64,000 nt of DNA, from assembly GCA_028753945.1 (NCBI GenBank), contig JAPNXP010000013.1, positions 1,116,001 to 1,180,000 of the forward strand, read 5' to 3'. The first letter of the stretch is position 1; each line of letters begins with the position of its first letter. The position numbers and the translations under genes are program-made. The DNA comes from Hexactinellida sp. DTS-2022 (taxonomy: Eukaryota; Porifera; Hexactinellida). The notes below the pieces were generated by a model. It saw only the letters and a list, made by a program, of their open reading frames with translations, did no database searches and was not told the DNA's origin. This document shows positions 1 to 11,650 of the stretch, piece after piece.

Positions 1-3000
1 TGCAAATTTTATTAGAACAAGATTGAAGTCTTGAAATCAGACAATTTGGATGGTGTACTTAAGTTGAACCACGATAGCGCTGCACATCCTGGCATCAATG
101 CCACCATTAGAGCCATCAAGCAGAAACATTTCTGGCCAGGACTCAATAAAGACGTTATTAAATATGTAAGTTATGAACTTTATGTCAACCTGTTTGCAAG
201 GCAATTGTTTAATTATTAAGTCTTGTAAAATAGATTTTTTTCAATGCCTGTAGCAGAAAAACATTAATTAATTGGAGCGTTTAAACTCAAAATATGTAAT
301 ACATAGTTATTCATCGATTCCTTTGATCCTCAGAAAGTAATATAATTTCCACACATATATATGTTGACTGATGAATGATATTTACATCACATGGTGTAGT
401 TTCGCACTGCAAGTGAAGCTTTGATCCACTAGTCAAAACATAAATCTTGTCGTTGCATCAATGTTGTTTTGCAGAATAGAAAGTAAGTGTTGAAAATCGC
501 ACTAAATAGAATAATCAGCTATTGTCATGCATTTATTTACACGAACAATGCTACGTTGCAGATTAAGTTAAGTGTTGACACAATACAAAAGATCGATTAT
601 GTTGTCATTTTATATCTATCTCTTTCAGGTGAAAACATGTCACATCTGCCAAATAACGTCTGCTCTGCCACCGAATCCTAACAAGAAGCTTCAACCGATC
701 CCACCTCCTATGCTACCCTGGTATCACATTGGAATTGATCTTGTTTGTGATTTGCAAAACAATACGGAGGGCTATAAACATCTCTTGGTGACCACATGTT
801 ATCTCTCCAAGTTCTGTGCTGTTCGACCCCTTAGAAGAAAGACAACCAAGGAGGTGTTAAGTCAGCTACAGGATATATATCTCACGTTGGGCGTTCCTTG
901 CATAATACAACATGATCAAGGGCGTGAGTTTGTCAGCAAGGTAACTTGAAAACAATCTGCTTGATATGTTCTTATAGTTGTATTTAATTAATTAACATAT
1001 TCTTCAATATCTCCAATTTACTTCCAATAGGAGTTTCAGGAGTTTCACGAACGATTGGGAGTGGATAATCGTAAAACTGCACCTTACCATCCACAGAGTA
1101 ATGGCCTTGTGGAAGCGCATAATATAATTCTCAAAACGTGAGTATAATATGGGTTGCATCTTTTATTATATGCAGTATACTTTATGTACATTGGTACGTA
1201 TAATTAGGAAACTGAACAAAATGGTTGCTGAGACAGGAGAAGAATGGCCAAGTAAACTCCAAGCTACTGTTTTGGCTGCTAATACTATTTGGAAAAAGTC
1301 GATTAAATTTACGCCATTCTTCCTAATGTATGGGCGTGAAGCTAACTGTGCCCACCTCCTAGAACACAACAAAATTGAAGAGTCTGAGTCCCAACAACCA
1401 TCGGATGACTATGCGCCACCAACTGATGAACAAGACGATTGGGTAGGCGAATTAATCGATATCCGTGATTTGTCTAGAGAAGCTGCTAATGACAACATCA
1501 GAGACGAACAATTGCTACAAAAACGAGCATTTGATAGCAAAGTAAAGAATATGTAAGTTTGGATTTAATTATATACTACGCTTTTATGTGAACTTAGACA
1601 TAACAAGCATTGTTTTAGGTCGGATATTAAGAAGGGAGATCAGATTCTGGTTTGCAACATGCGAAAAGCGAAACATATGCCTGGAACGAAGGGAGAACCT
1701 AAGTACCTCGGGCCCTTGACAGCTGCAGAAGTAACCGAGACTCATGCTGTAGTGTTGAGTAAGGATTCAGACATAAAAAAAGTTCCACTACACATTTCGC
1801 GACTTTACCACCAGAAGAAACAAACTAAACGAAAATCCAGCCCCCAACCGACAGACATGCAAACAAAGAAATTAAAAAGTCTGAGCAAGGTACTTTTTCT
1901 TGAAATGTACTTTTTAAGCTAACACGATTGCTATTCTATCTATTTAATTGAAGGATAAGACTATAGATGTTTCTTCCCGATGGACGTTCGGAGTATCTAA
2001 GACGTCAATTCTAGGCGTTTTGGACGAGTTCAAAGTGAGTAGTCACTAACCAAATAACTATAATTTAATATGGTATTTCTCTGTAGCTGGCGTATTCAGA
2101 GTTTTTGAAAGACGGAATTTGCATTTCCAAACTCCATGAAGAACTTTAGGCCAAGCCAAAAAAAGGATTTTACGTTCCAGAAATTATTATCTATCAAGTT
2201 CTGAAAGATTCAGATCCTGAAACGATGGTGAATATCATGTTTAATTGTTATTATTTTATAATTTAATTTTACTGTGGGGTTCAAATAATCAAGTTGTTAT
2301 ATTTATTTTTAGCGAAGAGAGATATTGTACTCCCTAATGGAATGGCAGGAAAGCCTTTTTCCATAATGGGGAGCATACCGTATGCGTGATTACACTAACA
2401 CAGTTCTATATGCAGTGGTAAGTATTATAGTAACAATGATAGCTTTACAATAAATAATGTGTAATATAATGCATTGTTGTGGTAATCTATTTTAGGCAAT
2501 GGAGTTCATCGAGAACAAATTGCTTCATGTAGAACCTGTTTCTCAAACCCTTCACCACCTCACTACGACTGATTCCACTATTAACCCCATAACAGTTGAG
2601 TGGCAAAAAGAGAAATGCGGCCTTCTCGGAATACCGTACAACCGACCGATAGACCAACACTCAACTTTGTCAGGGCAGAAATTGCAAGTGTATGAGCCCG
2701 GGACTTGTGATGATATTGGCACTGATGGGAACTGCCTATTTAGATGCCTATCTAAACTGGTATGCGGCAGTGAGGACTATCATGCAAAGATCCGAGGGGA
2801 GATATCGCGATACATGCTGGCTGACGGAAAGGACATTATCGGCTGGTACTTCGAGCAGATATTAACCACTACTCCAGCTGTACACCTTAGTTCGAAGTTC
2901 ATGTACCAACTGGGACAGTGGGGAACTGATGCCGAACTTATGGCCGCTTCAGCCCTACTCCAGACGGATATTTATGTCGCCAACAAAGTCTATAAGCCCA

Positions 3001-3368
3001 GCAATAGCATAGTCTCTCAAGTTCGCTGGTCTCTTATCAGACCAAGTAGCTCCAATAGCTCCGACTTTGCTCTCTACATTGCAAATTTCCACGATCATTA
3101 CCAACCAGTATTGAAGATGATCAAATCTCTGACTCCTACATTCTCAGAGGATGCAACAATCTTCTTACAAGTCGATTCGCATCTCAATTCAAATTTCGAA
3201 AGCGCTCAAAGGCTAGGTACTTCGAACTTTGTGGGGACCTCTGCTAGAGGTTATTCAGGCAACGCAATTCCTATCATGGTGAGCCCAGATAAAGGAAACG
3301 CGACCTGCGACGGTACATCCCCAGTGGCGAATCATCAAGTAACACTCAACCAACACTCCTCCATCTAA
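1..3368 (+). pseudogene. Ginger-type integrase/OTU transposon gene, two in-frame stops
   Basis: A spliced DDE-integrase gene of the Gypsy-integrase-like DNA transposon class (Ginger; vertebrate KRBA2-like proteins are related). Exons I infer from GT/AG borders and frame: up to 165, 629-940, 1031-1137, 1208-1552, 1619-1889, 1954-2034, 2087-2227, 2313-2417, 2496-3368. The H2C2 zinc-binding module is split over the first two exons (HPG, then CHIC). The catalytic triad is visible: Asp in IGIDLV, Asp in HDQGREF, Glu in NGLVEAHN. A GPY/F-like module (KYLGPL) follows in exon 5. The last exon encodes an OTU cysteine protease: DGNC near 2724-2735 and a late His in HDHYQPV near 3096. Stops lie in frame at 2147-2149 and 2364-2366, between integrase and OTU, so the copy is probably dead or makes only the integrase. 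The 5' end lies outside the window. Terminal repeats were not found. Confidence 0.8.
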
Positions 3369-3484
3369 AGTGTATTGCGGGAAAGGCAACGCAACTGACG
3401 AGTCCAAGCCGGGACGAAACACAAAGAATATCAGTTGAGTTGTAATTAATTCATTGTTTTAGCTGTGAGTGTCTGTTTAAATTA

Positions 3485-3808
3485 GGGCTGAAACGAATAT
3501 TCGAATATTCATTCGTTTTGATGGCTAAGCATTATATCAATTCAAGACTCTAAATACAGAGGAAAATAGTTATTTGTTTATGTTACAATAGTTTATTCTT
3601 AGCGATAAAGTATTAGACACAAGTTAGTTATTACAAAGGTTAGTTTAGGCAGGAATGTATATTGACGATCTCTCCAATCTAAACACAAGTCATGTTGTTA
3701 TCGAAAAGTGGTTAACGAATAACCGGTTCAATCTAATATTCTTTCAAACGAACGAATATTCGTTCAATCATTTCGAACGAATATTCGGTATACGTATTCG
3801 TTTCAGCC
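3485..3808. mobile_element. MITE with GGGCTGAAACGAATATTCG ends
   Basis: Inverted ends reading GGGCTGAAACGAATATTCG and its complement bound about 320 bases of AT-rich DNA without a gene. Related copies are at 41196-41301 (internally deleted), 56546-56868 (broken) and 59928-60027 (right part only). Confidence 0.7.
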
Positions 3809-3819
3809 ATAGTTTAAAT

Positions 3820-4930
3820 ACAGTCGACTCCGCTAATTGGATAACTTTGATCCGAGGATAGTTTGCCCAATTCTGCATCTGCAGACTCGACTGATGTATG
3901 TGTTTTGTCTGAGCTGTGTCTGGTTTATATAGTTTAGTATTATAATTACAATAGTTACGCTATACGAGTACCTGCTATCTGGAATTCACCACCAGCTTAG
4001 GGTTAGGAGAGTATATCAGCTAGGTTATAGCGGTACTGGTATAGTGTAGCTGTTGTATTGTATGTGTCCTGTCTATTCTGTGTCTGTGTAGGCTAACTAA
4101 TAATTCTTCTCTAGCCATTTATTTTGTATATGCTTTTGTAAATTGTATCATACATATAGTGTATTTTTGTAATACATTTCTACTAATTTTGCATTGCAAA
4201 CCCTGTTAGAAATATATGTATAAGTAAATATGATATATGTATATTTAATTATGTTAGTTTTGAGTTTGGGTTTAGTAATCAACATTTATTTTAATTTAAT
4301 CGGATTGTATTTAATCTTTCCTTCTAATAATCAATCATGAAGTATAGATTGAATTCAACATAGTATAGCTTCAATATTTAGTATAGTAGAATTTAACAGT
4401 AGATATGTTCATACCGTTGGGACAGTGCATTACAATAAATTGGAGATGCGAGGAGCAGAAATAAATATAATTTAAAATAATATAAATGATCATTATCAAA
4501 ATTATATTATACAGAATCCAATTAAACAAGACTTAATGACAAAAAGGTTTAGAAAAATAAATTAAAATGAAGGAAAATTAGCTATTGAAAAGAACTAGTT
4601 AATTGATCAAAATGTACAAGTTTGTTTATCTATACGTATATAATAGTGAAAGTAATCACTATGTAATCATTAACGAGCGAGAATCATACGTTAATGCAGT
4701 ATCGATGGTGTGAGCGAAGATCAAACAGCGAGCGAGAATCACACGCAACAGGTCTAAAACGCATTTATAATGGAAATACTATAAACTTAAACTCAAGATG
4801 GTTTAAGATAGAAAGAAGCATGAAATTTATCAAACGTTCCTTTGTCCCGTAACAAATTGATAAATGGGCAAGGCCGTGCGAGCCTATTGATACCTGCCCA
4901 GGTCAAACTTAACTAGAGAAGCTACACTAT
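3820..4930. other. Intergenic region, no gene seen
   Basis: AT-rich spacer. 3828-3865 starts with a mariner-like end (ACAGTCGACTCCGCTAATT) related to the element near 20870-21010. 4868-4925 resembles one end of the MITE at 23314-23910 (GGCCGTGCGAGCC, then GACCTGG-like repeats). No open frame with protein character was seen. Confidence 0.5.
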
Positions 4931-4936
4931 CAATTG

Positions 4937-5050
4937 TAAAAAAATTGCAGCCTGTGCCGACGCATGTTCCTTTGGTGGCACTATATTTTGGTGGTGGTTT
5001 ATTGATAGTGCCTCCAAAGGAACATGATGTCGGCACAGGCTGCAATTTTT
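4937..5050. mobile_element. Short hairpin MITE (CTGTGCCGAC family)
   Basis: Two arms of about 47 bases (AAAATTGCAGCCTGTGCCGA outward, with complement) enclose a loop of about 16 bases. Related fragments with GTCGGCACAG are at 31477-31515, 32838-32885 and 48545-48595. Confidence 0.7.
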
Positions 5051-5219
5051 GATTTTATGTTCTTACTGAATGGAAATTGAATACCATATCAATTAACTGT
5101 GCAAACTTTTTAATATTAAATATGTACGTATAAATTATACAATCACATTGAACAATACAACAAACAAACAAAACCATAACTCGAAGAATTTCCAGGCCAG
5201 GGATTTTCGTAAAAGCAAA

Positions 5220-5400
5220 GTCATAGTTCCAATAAGAACCATTGTATAGAATAGATAATATAACTGACATTCCAAGTAGTCAATTTCCGCCAAACTAGCT
5301 ATAGAAATAATTAACTAAATACGAATTGACTCTATAACTGTTCCAATAAGAACCAGTGTATAGAATAGATAATATAACTAAACTAAATATAGAACTAGTA
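5220..5400. repeat. Local duplication of about 43 bases
   Basis: GTTCCAATAAGAACCATTGT and the following TATAGAATAGATAATATAACT occur at about 5227 and again at about 5339, separated by unrelated sequence. No coding character. Confidence 0.6.
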
Positions 5401-5525
5401 ACCCAATCTGCTAGCCACTAAGCTATATGAACACAGACAATACTCAAACAGTATAACAGTATTCAGTCGGAACTGAGAGCTAACCTAACTGACTAATTGC
5501 ATAAGTATTGTTTGTGTGTGTATTA

Positions 5526-6777
5526 ATGGCGACACGCGTGTTGGCAGCAGAAGAGCTGCTGGGGGCTGATGGGTTGGAGAGAGCGTTAGCGGCTCTGGTT
5601 AGCCACGTGCAGCGAGAGAAAGAGAGCGTGAGGAGTAACTTCCTACAGCTACACTCTCTGCTAGCAGCGAGAGAACTCAGTCTGCTGCAAGAGATGGATG
5701 GGATAGTTGCACGAGCGAGACATGAGTTGGCAGAGAAGAGAGAGACCCTCAAGGAACTGGACACAGCCAGGGAATCAACACAAAGAGATCTGACAAAGAA
5801 CAAACTGAGAGATGTGCTCGAGAAGAATCTCCGTACGCTGGAAGATAGGATCGGAGAGGAGGTATCAAGGGGTGTGAGTGTGGGGTGGGTAGAGTTGGAT
5901 TGGAAGAGGGAACAGCTGGAACAGTCACTGATTGAGGTGTGTACGGTTGTGACTCTGAAGGAGAGACCTTTCAGATCAGAGGACTATTCTCTGAAACTGA
6001 GTCCTGTCTGGTCCCGTGAAGGCACAGGGCCTGGTGAGATTAAGCATCCGATGCAAATAGCGATTGACAACACAACACATAATATATTTGTGACTGATTT
6101 GGAAGCTGACATAATTCAAGTATTCACAGAAGAAGGCAACCATCTCTACAAGATACCAACAGCTGTAGCTCCTGTAGGAATAGCTCTAACAGAAGAATAT
6201 ATTTTCGTATCGCTTTTTGGCCAGCTAGTGAAGATAAGGAAATCTAACAATAAATCTGTGAAATCAGTTCAAACACAGGAGCGTGTTTGGGGAATCGACA
6301 TTGATACAAACAATAACATTTACGGATGTGAGTTTGTAAACAATCAGTTATTGTGTTTTTGACAACAATCTCAAATTCGTCAAAAGAACCAAACTCGCAA
6401 CTTCCCAAATCAATTCCATTACACAAACTAACAGCATCAAACTCTACAAAGACAGAATGTATGTCATGTTTGTTGTCTCTCCTTTCCCTCTACAGATATT
6501 ATCCCTAGAAGGAGAGCTAGAGAGGCGTTTGATACCAAAAAGTGAGATTGAAGGGAGTTTTTTATTCTCAATGGATCGATTGGGGAATATCATTGTAGCT
6601 GACTGGGGTAAGAATCGAATCAGGATATTCAGCAAAGGAGAGCCAATACACACTATCGACAGTGATACGCTACCTGTAGATCAGAAGTTATACCATCCTA
6701 TTGGAGTAGCTGTTGACAGAAAGAATAGAATTATTGTAGCACTTAAGAACAAGGATTGTAATCTTCTAGCTTTCTGA
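5526..6777 (+). CDS. Coiled-coil/NHL-repeat protein, frameshifted
   Basis: TRIM-like protein without a visible RING or B-box. From the ATG at 5526 (MATRVLAAEE) the first 150 residues or so are Leu-, Glu- and Arg-rich and predicted coiled coil. Then come NHL-type beta-propeller repeats, recognisable as GPGEIKHPMQIAID, NIFVTDLEADIIQVF, NIIVADWGKNRIRIF and LYHPIGVAVD. NHL propellers usually bind protein or RNA. The frame breaks once between about 6340 and 6362: the protein seems to stop at 6362, yet the next frame continues the same repeat at once (VFDNNLKF) to the stop at 6777. A GT-AG intron 6328-6495 looks possible, but it would not restore the frame and would remove clear repeat sequence. 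So this is either a one-base sequencing/assembly error or a recent mutation. A broken relative lies at 58182-59378. Confidence 0.7.
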
Positions 6778-7797
6778 ACAATCGAGTTCCTATTTACCAG
6801 TTATTCATGACTAACTAGCTCCTATATAGATTTTTGTACTAAGTATTCTTGTTTTATTAACTGGGGTCAAAATTTACCAAGCTTTCTATCCGCTTCAATC
6901 ATATATAATTTAACTAAAAAGTCGTCCAACCAAATTTATTCTGCTCCCAAAGTAATAAAATACTGATATTCAGCAACTAACCGATTATCAACAGCCGATT
7001 TACTCAAATAGTAGCCCCACCCTAAAGGGGTTTATTATTAATAATCACTAATGAATGCTAATGTACCTACACCTAAGTAGATAACTATAAAGATCCGGAA
7101 TACATTATAATACAACACCACATAATCATTTGAGGTGAGTTGGTTAAGAGATTAATGGTATTTAACGTATTTCCACAAATAGCAAATAGTGGCTCTACTC
7201 AAATAATAACCCCTTGAGCGCGGCTAAAATCAATATTCGCCTGGACTCCTATTCGAGTTAATACTGTATTTGACCTTTAGTATTTACAACTACATATTTG
7301 GTACAATGTAATATTGAACTGTTCTATGGGCAACCATGATTGTTAAGTACGAACATAGGCCATTTGATGACTGAAAACCAATTAATACACAAATAATATA
7401 CAGTAGAACTTCGTTAGTACGAACACCAAGGGAACGTCAAAATGCGTTTGCCTTATTCAGAATTCGTATTAAATCATAATACTTTTAGCTAGCTGATGGG
7501 ATAATTCTGATATAGATTCTTTCAATTTGCAATTTGTGACTTCGGACGTTGCATTTCTGAGTGTTTTTGCGCCAGGTTCCTTCCTTGAATAATTTAACAT
7601 TTGCTTTCCGATTGTTTGTTATCGTACTTAATTAACACTTTTATTAGCTGCTTTTTCATGGGAGGCAATCGAACTATGTATCAAATTCTATTTCTCTAGA
7701 GTCTAGACATTTGTACTGGCAGACAGGTTACAAATCGGTGTATAATGTTGTTCTTTATCTTCTGTAGTATATCAGTAAGTGCTCTATTGTTGAGTTT
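6778..7797. other. Intergenic, no gene; partial mariner-like end
   Basis: No coding character. At 7401 a TA is followed by CAGTAGAACTTCGTTAGTAC, the same end as the MITE at 38407-38560, but I found no matching second end, so it is a fragment. Repeated ACTCAAATAGTAGCCCC-like motifs occur at about 7003, 7197 and, inverted, 7250. Confidence 0.45.
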
Positions 7798-7805
7798 CTC
7801 TAATT

Positions 7806-7941
7806 CAGCGATCCCCAACCTTTTTCAACCGTGGGCCCCCTATAGTAAATATTACACATTCTTTGGACCCCCTTCCATAATGCATCCTGACTCGTGATGA
7901 CCCTCAACAGCCGTCCATGGACCCCTGGTTGGGAACTACTG
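7806..7941. mobile_element. hAT-like MITE, 8-base TSD
   Basis: Ends CAGCGATCCCCAACC and GGTTGGGAACTACTG. Flanking duplication CTCTAATT (7798-7805) versus ATCTAATT (7942-7949), 7 of 8 matching. Same end type as 33725-34220, 34229-34485 and 52012-52153. Confidence 0.75.
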
Positions 7942-7984
7942 ATCTAATTGATACACGTATATTTTCACGAGAATGCTTATATAG

Positions 7985-8139
7985 AGCTGAGCTCTAGTAG
8001 AGTTCAGATTTTTTCCCATACTAAAACCCCAGGCTTACTTTCTAAAGGTCAATTTCAAACCCTGGGAAAAACTGACCTTTCTCAGTGCCTGAATGAGTAC
8101 ACATACTACTGAAAAACTGAACTCTACTAGAGCTGAGCT
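7985..8139. mobile_element. Short inverted-repeat MITE
   Basis: Arms of about 23 bases (GCTCTAGTAGAGTTCAG and complement) enclose about 110 bases. Both flanks contain CTTATAT, a possible TSD, but the exact border is uncertain. Confidence 0.6.
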
Positions 8140-8145
8140 TATATA

Positions 8146-9633
8146 AGTTATTTGTATTTCACTGATTCACTGGGAAACAATGACTCTTGTGAATGCATCC
8201 ATAGAGAATAACTAACTTTCCTTCTTCTGGTATTAGAGCTCTTTGAAGGGTATTTACTTTTGGAAGCCTGGTTGTTAATTTGTGTGATTTCAGTGGTTTA
8301 GTGCAAATATCAGGAGTGGGGAAGCGGTGGTGAATTTTGTTGAATTGTCCAACTATTCGCCATAGCTCATATTTCGAAATATTCTAGTCATTCACCGAAA
8401 TCTCCAGACTCAAATGTACTCAGCATTGCAGACTGATTTTCTGCCATTTCTAGATAACCACTCTCTGCTAATAAATGTTACGATCTATGTAACTTTTATA
8501 ATTGATTCTGTAAGTAGATATTATATGTTATCTTTGCTTTATAATTAAAAAAGTTATCTGTAAGTGTGAACAAATTCTCAACAATTAAAGGCCCGTATCT
8601 CAAAGGTAGTAGTGTGTAACTCGTAAGCAACGAAAAATATAATCCACTGAGTTGGCATTCTATTTGTTAAACAATTATATAAATAATAATAATATACAAT
8701 AGATTAGAAATTATTTTCAGTGCTCAAGCGAGCATTTATTATTCATTCTGTCCTGGACTTCTGGCAAGCTGTTAGCAAAGCAAATTTAGTATAAAGTTAT
8801 AAACATTACGATTTTATAGGCACCCATATTTACAGTATGCAAGTTGTTGTGAGTATAAATATAGTTTTTGTTGGCTTTTAATATTGTGTTCTAGCTCGCC
8901 CAGTGTATGACGAACGCTCTACGTATAGCTGGGGTCCAACCATCGAAGCCTTGTGAACATACTGCTAGCTAAGCTTTCTTCCGCTGTCCTAGATCGTTGG
9001 ACAGGATTGCTAGAACACTTTTTTCTCTTTTTTTCTTTTTTATAAAATTATAGTCTTAACTTTTATCTTGGTTAATAAATACTTACGTAAAAGTACATAA
9101 TTATATAAGCCTTGACAATCAATGTCAATCATACATTATAGTGCGGGTGTGGGACCCGCAAGCGCACTCTTGCGAAATTTCAAAACGAGAACCCTTTGGT
9201 AATAAGCTAGACGATTATTTATTTAAATATTTAGAGTATAATACTCCACTAAGATATTTTTAGCTATCCTATTTATTGTTATTTATTATTTAGAGCCATT
9301 CATAGTATTCATTTCCCAGTTTATAACAATCTATAATTGCTATTTCTTAGGCTCCGGAGGGGTTTGCTACGGCTCTGCGAATATTTTGTCTTCATCATTA
9401 GAAGCACTAATGCCTCAATAATGGAGTAACAAATGGGGTATAGTATCCACAATCCGTTAAATTTCTACACTACCTTTGACTGAGGAAACATGCAAGTCCA
9501 AAACTCAATGATCAAATGATTCCTATCTGTTCTAATGAATCTAATCTAATTTAGAGATTTGCTTGTTAATTAAGATTGTGCTTTTATAATACTTTTGATG
9601 CATTATTTAATACCGTAATGCGATGCACTTCTT
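8146..9633. other. Intergenic, no gene seen
   Basis: AT-rich sequence with short simple repeats (AATAATAAT near 8685) and a small GC-rich inverted repeat near 9140-9175. No open frame or RNA gene recognised. Confidence 0.4.
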
Positions 9634-9641
9634 GTGAAGAT

Positions 9642-10196
9642 CAGGGCCGGATTAAGCTGGTGGGCGGCCCCGTTCGGACAGCTGGTGGGCGGCCCCCTAA
9701 TGTTTTTGTTTATGCAAAGCAAAATGAATTTGTACATAATTCCTTTATTTATTATAAAATAAACTGTAGATTCAAATAAATTTAAGCGTTCCTACGTAGG
9801 AATAACAAACATAATTACTGTAAATGAAATCAATATCAAATACACATTGACCATTGAACGCATTTAGCAACAAATTAGACGAGACGTTAATCGAACAACA
9901 ATTACTATATATAAGATAGTTAAACGTAGGAATAACAAACATAATTACTGTAAATGAAATCAATATCAAATACACATTGACCATTGAACGCATTTAGCAA
10001 CAAATTAGATGAGACGTTAATCGAACAACAATTACTATATACTCATAAGATAGTTAAGATTACTATAATGTAAATAAGCTCTTCTATATCTCAACAAAAG
10101 ATGCAGTGAGACCAATTCATGTTAGGCATGGCGGTCCCACTCTGGTGGGCGGCCCTGTTCAGCTGAACATTCTGAACGTGCCTTAATCCGGGCCTG
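9642..10196. mobile_element. hAT-like MITE with internal tandem duplication
   Basis: Ends CAGGGCCGGATTAAG and CTTAATCCGGGCCTG. TSD GTGAAGAT (9634-9641) versus GTGAAGAC (10197-10204), 7 of 8. GGTGGGCGGCCC occurs three times near the ends. The interior has a unit of about 130 bases repeated almost exactly, starting near 9793 and 9925. Short open frames here come from the repeat and are not genes. Confidence 0.8.
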
Positions 10197-10204
10197 GTGA
10201 AGAC

Positions 10205-11140
10205 TATTTGTTTATAGAACCCCTATACATATTTTAATTTGCGCCAAGCTTCACCTTTATTCCTAGCCATTCTTGCTATCCAAAATACCATCACATTCTA
10301 TATTGTTGATTAAATTACCATTATTTTGCACATCTCCCTTTCTTTGACCTTTAGTGATGTCAAAAGGTCAAAAGAAAATGTCCGAATAAAATTTTACCTT
10401 CGGATTTGGATAGATAGATAGGGGTGGTTAATTAAAGAAATATTGTATTTTGTTATATTTGTTAAATCTACGACCCTATCTCCTTAATTTCGAACTGAAA
10501 GATCCAAAAAGTTTAGATTTATTTTCCAACACCAAATCAACTAAAGTAGTTAGTTCTTCTTTGGAAAAGTTCTTTGCTCGAGTTTTAATTGTGGACATTG
10601 TTTTGTGATAGTACTGTGTAGTTGTTTGTTTTTTTCAATTTAATTAGATGATAATTTATAGCAATCACAATTGTCAATTATATGAAAGTGGAAGTACATA
10701 TATTACATACTTCCGTATGTGGCCATGAGTTTCAAAGTTAAGTCACCTCCAATCTACACTTAAAAAATACTTAAAATTCCATACAAAACTAAGTAGAAAC
10801 TAAGTAAATACAAAGTATTGTACTTAAACAATAAAAAACTAAGTTAATATATAAATTCTGATGGCAGATTTGAATTCCACGTGGTTAAATTACTCTAAGT
10901 GCTTAATTTCAAATCAATCCGAATATTTTCTACTGTGTTACAACCACATTTCCATTTGTGCCACTTATCGCACAAGTGGCACGTGGCAGAAACATTTATG
11001 CCACTTCGTGGATTTTTTCTAAATTGAATTGAAATCACAATATTTTGTAATGTATATCTATATTAAGATATTTATAGTCATTTCAGAGTAGTTAATATAG
11101 CCGTTAATAAGTTACCAGACGAGTATTGTGTGAGCATTAA
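10205..11140. other. Intergenic, no gene seen
   Basis: AT-rich spacer. From about 10780 scattered ACTAAGTA motifs foreshadow the repeat family described at 11150-11600. Confidence 0.35.
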
Positions 11141-11149
11141 AATCCCTAT

Positions 11150-11600
11150 TGTTCAAATACTTTTGGCTGCTTAGTGTACTTAGTCTAGCTTCGTGAATCC
11201 TAACTTAGTTTTACTACTTAGTATTGAAAATACTTAGTACGTATATTTTTTAGTTTTTAGCTAAAACTAAGTAAAAACTAAGTATTTTACTTAGTTCTGC
11301 TTCGTGAACACCAACTTAGTTTTAGTAACTAAGTAGGGAAAATACTTAGTTTATACTTAGTTTTTAAGCAAAAACTAAGTATTTACTTACTTTAAGTATT
11401 AGTTTAAGTATAAGTAGTTTAGTGAATGAGGCCCCTGGGGCATTATTCACTAAACGACTTAAACTTAAACTAAGTATAGAAACTAAGTAAAACTAAGTAT
11501 GAACTAAGTATTTACTAGTGACTATACTTAGTTTTCATTAAGTATTCTCAAGTTTATTATACTTAAATAAAACTAGTATTTACTTAGAATTTACTTAGAA
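11150..11600. repeat. ACTAAGTA-rich MITE copies, head to head
   Basis: Dense AACTAAGTA/TACTTAGTT motifs. At about 11435-11465 two ends meet head to head (GTTTAGTGAATGAGGCCCC, then GGGGCATTATTCACTAAAC). Same family as 13553-14806, but diverged and incomplete. Confidence 0.6.
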
Positions 11601-11650
11601 TTTACTTAGTTTACACTAAATTGTAATTTATTAAATTGTAATTTAAGTTC

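Noticed and set aside
6328-6495. GT-AG intron in the NHL gene
   Set aside because: It would not restore the reading frame and would remove clear NHL coding sequence.
8590-8640. Possible tRNA-like stretch
   Set aside because: No cloverleaf or T-loop consensus could be drawn.
9576-9993. Short frames around 9.6-10.0 kb
   Set aside because: They arise from MITE ends and the internal tandem duplication.
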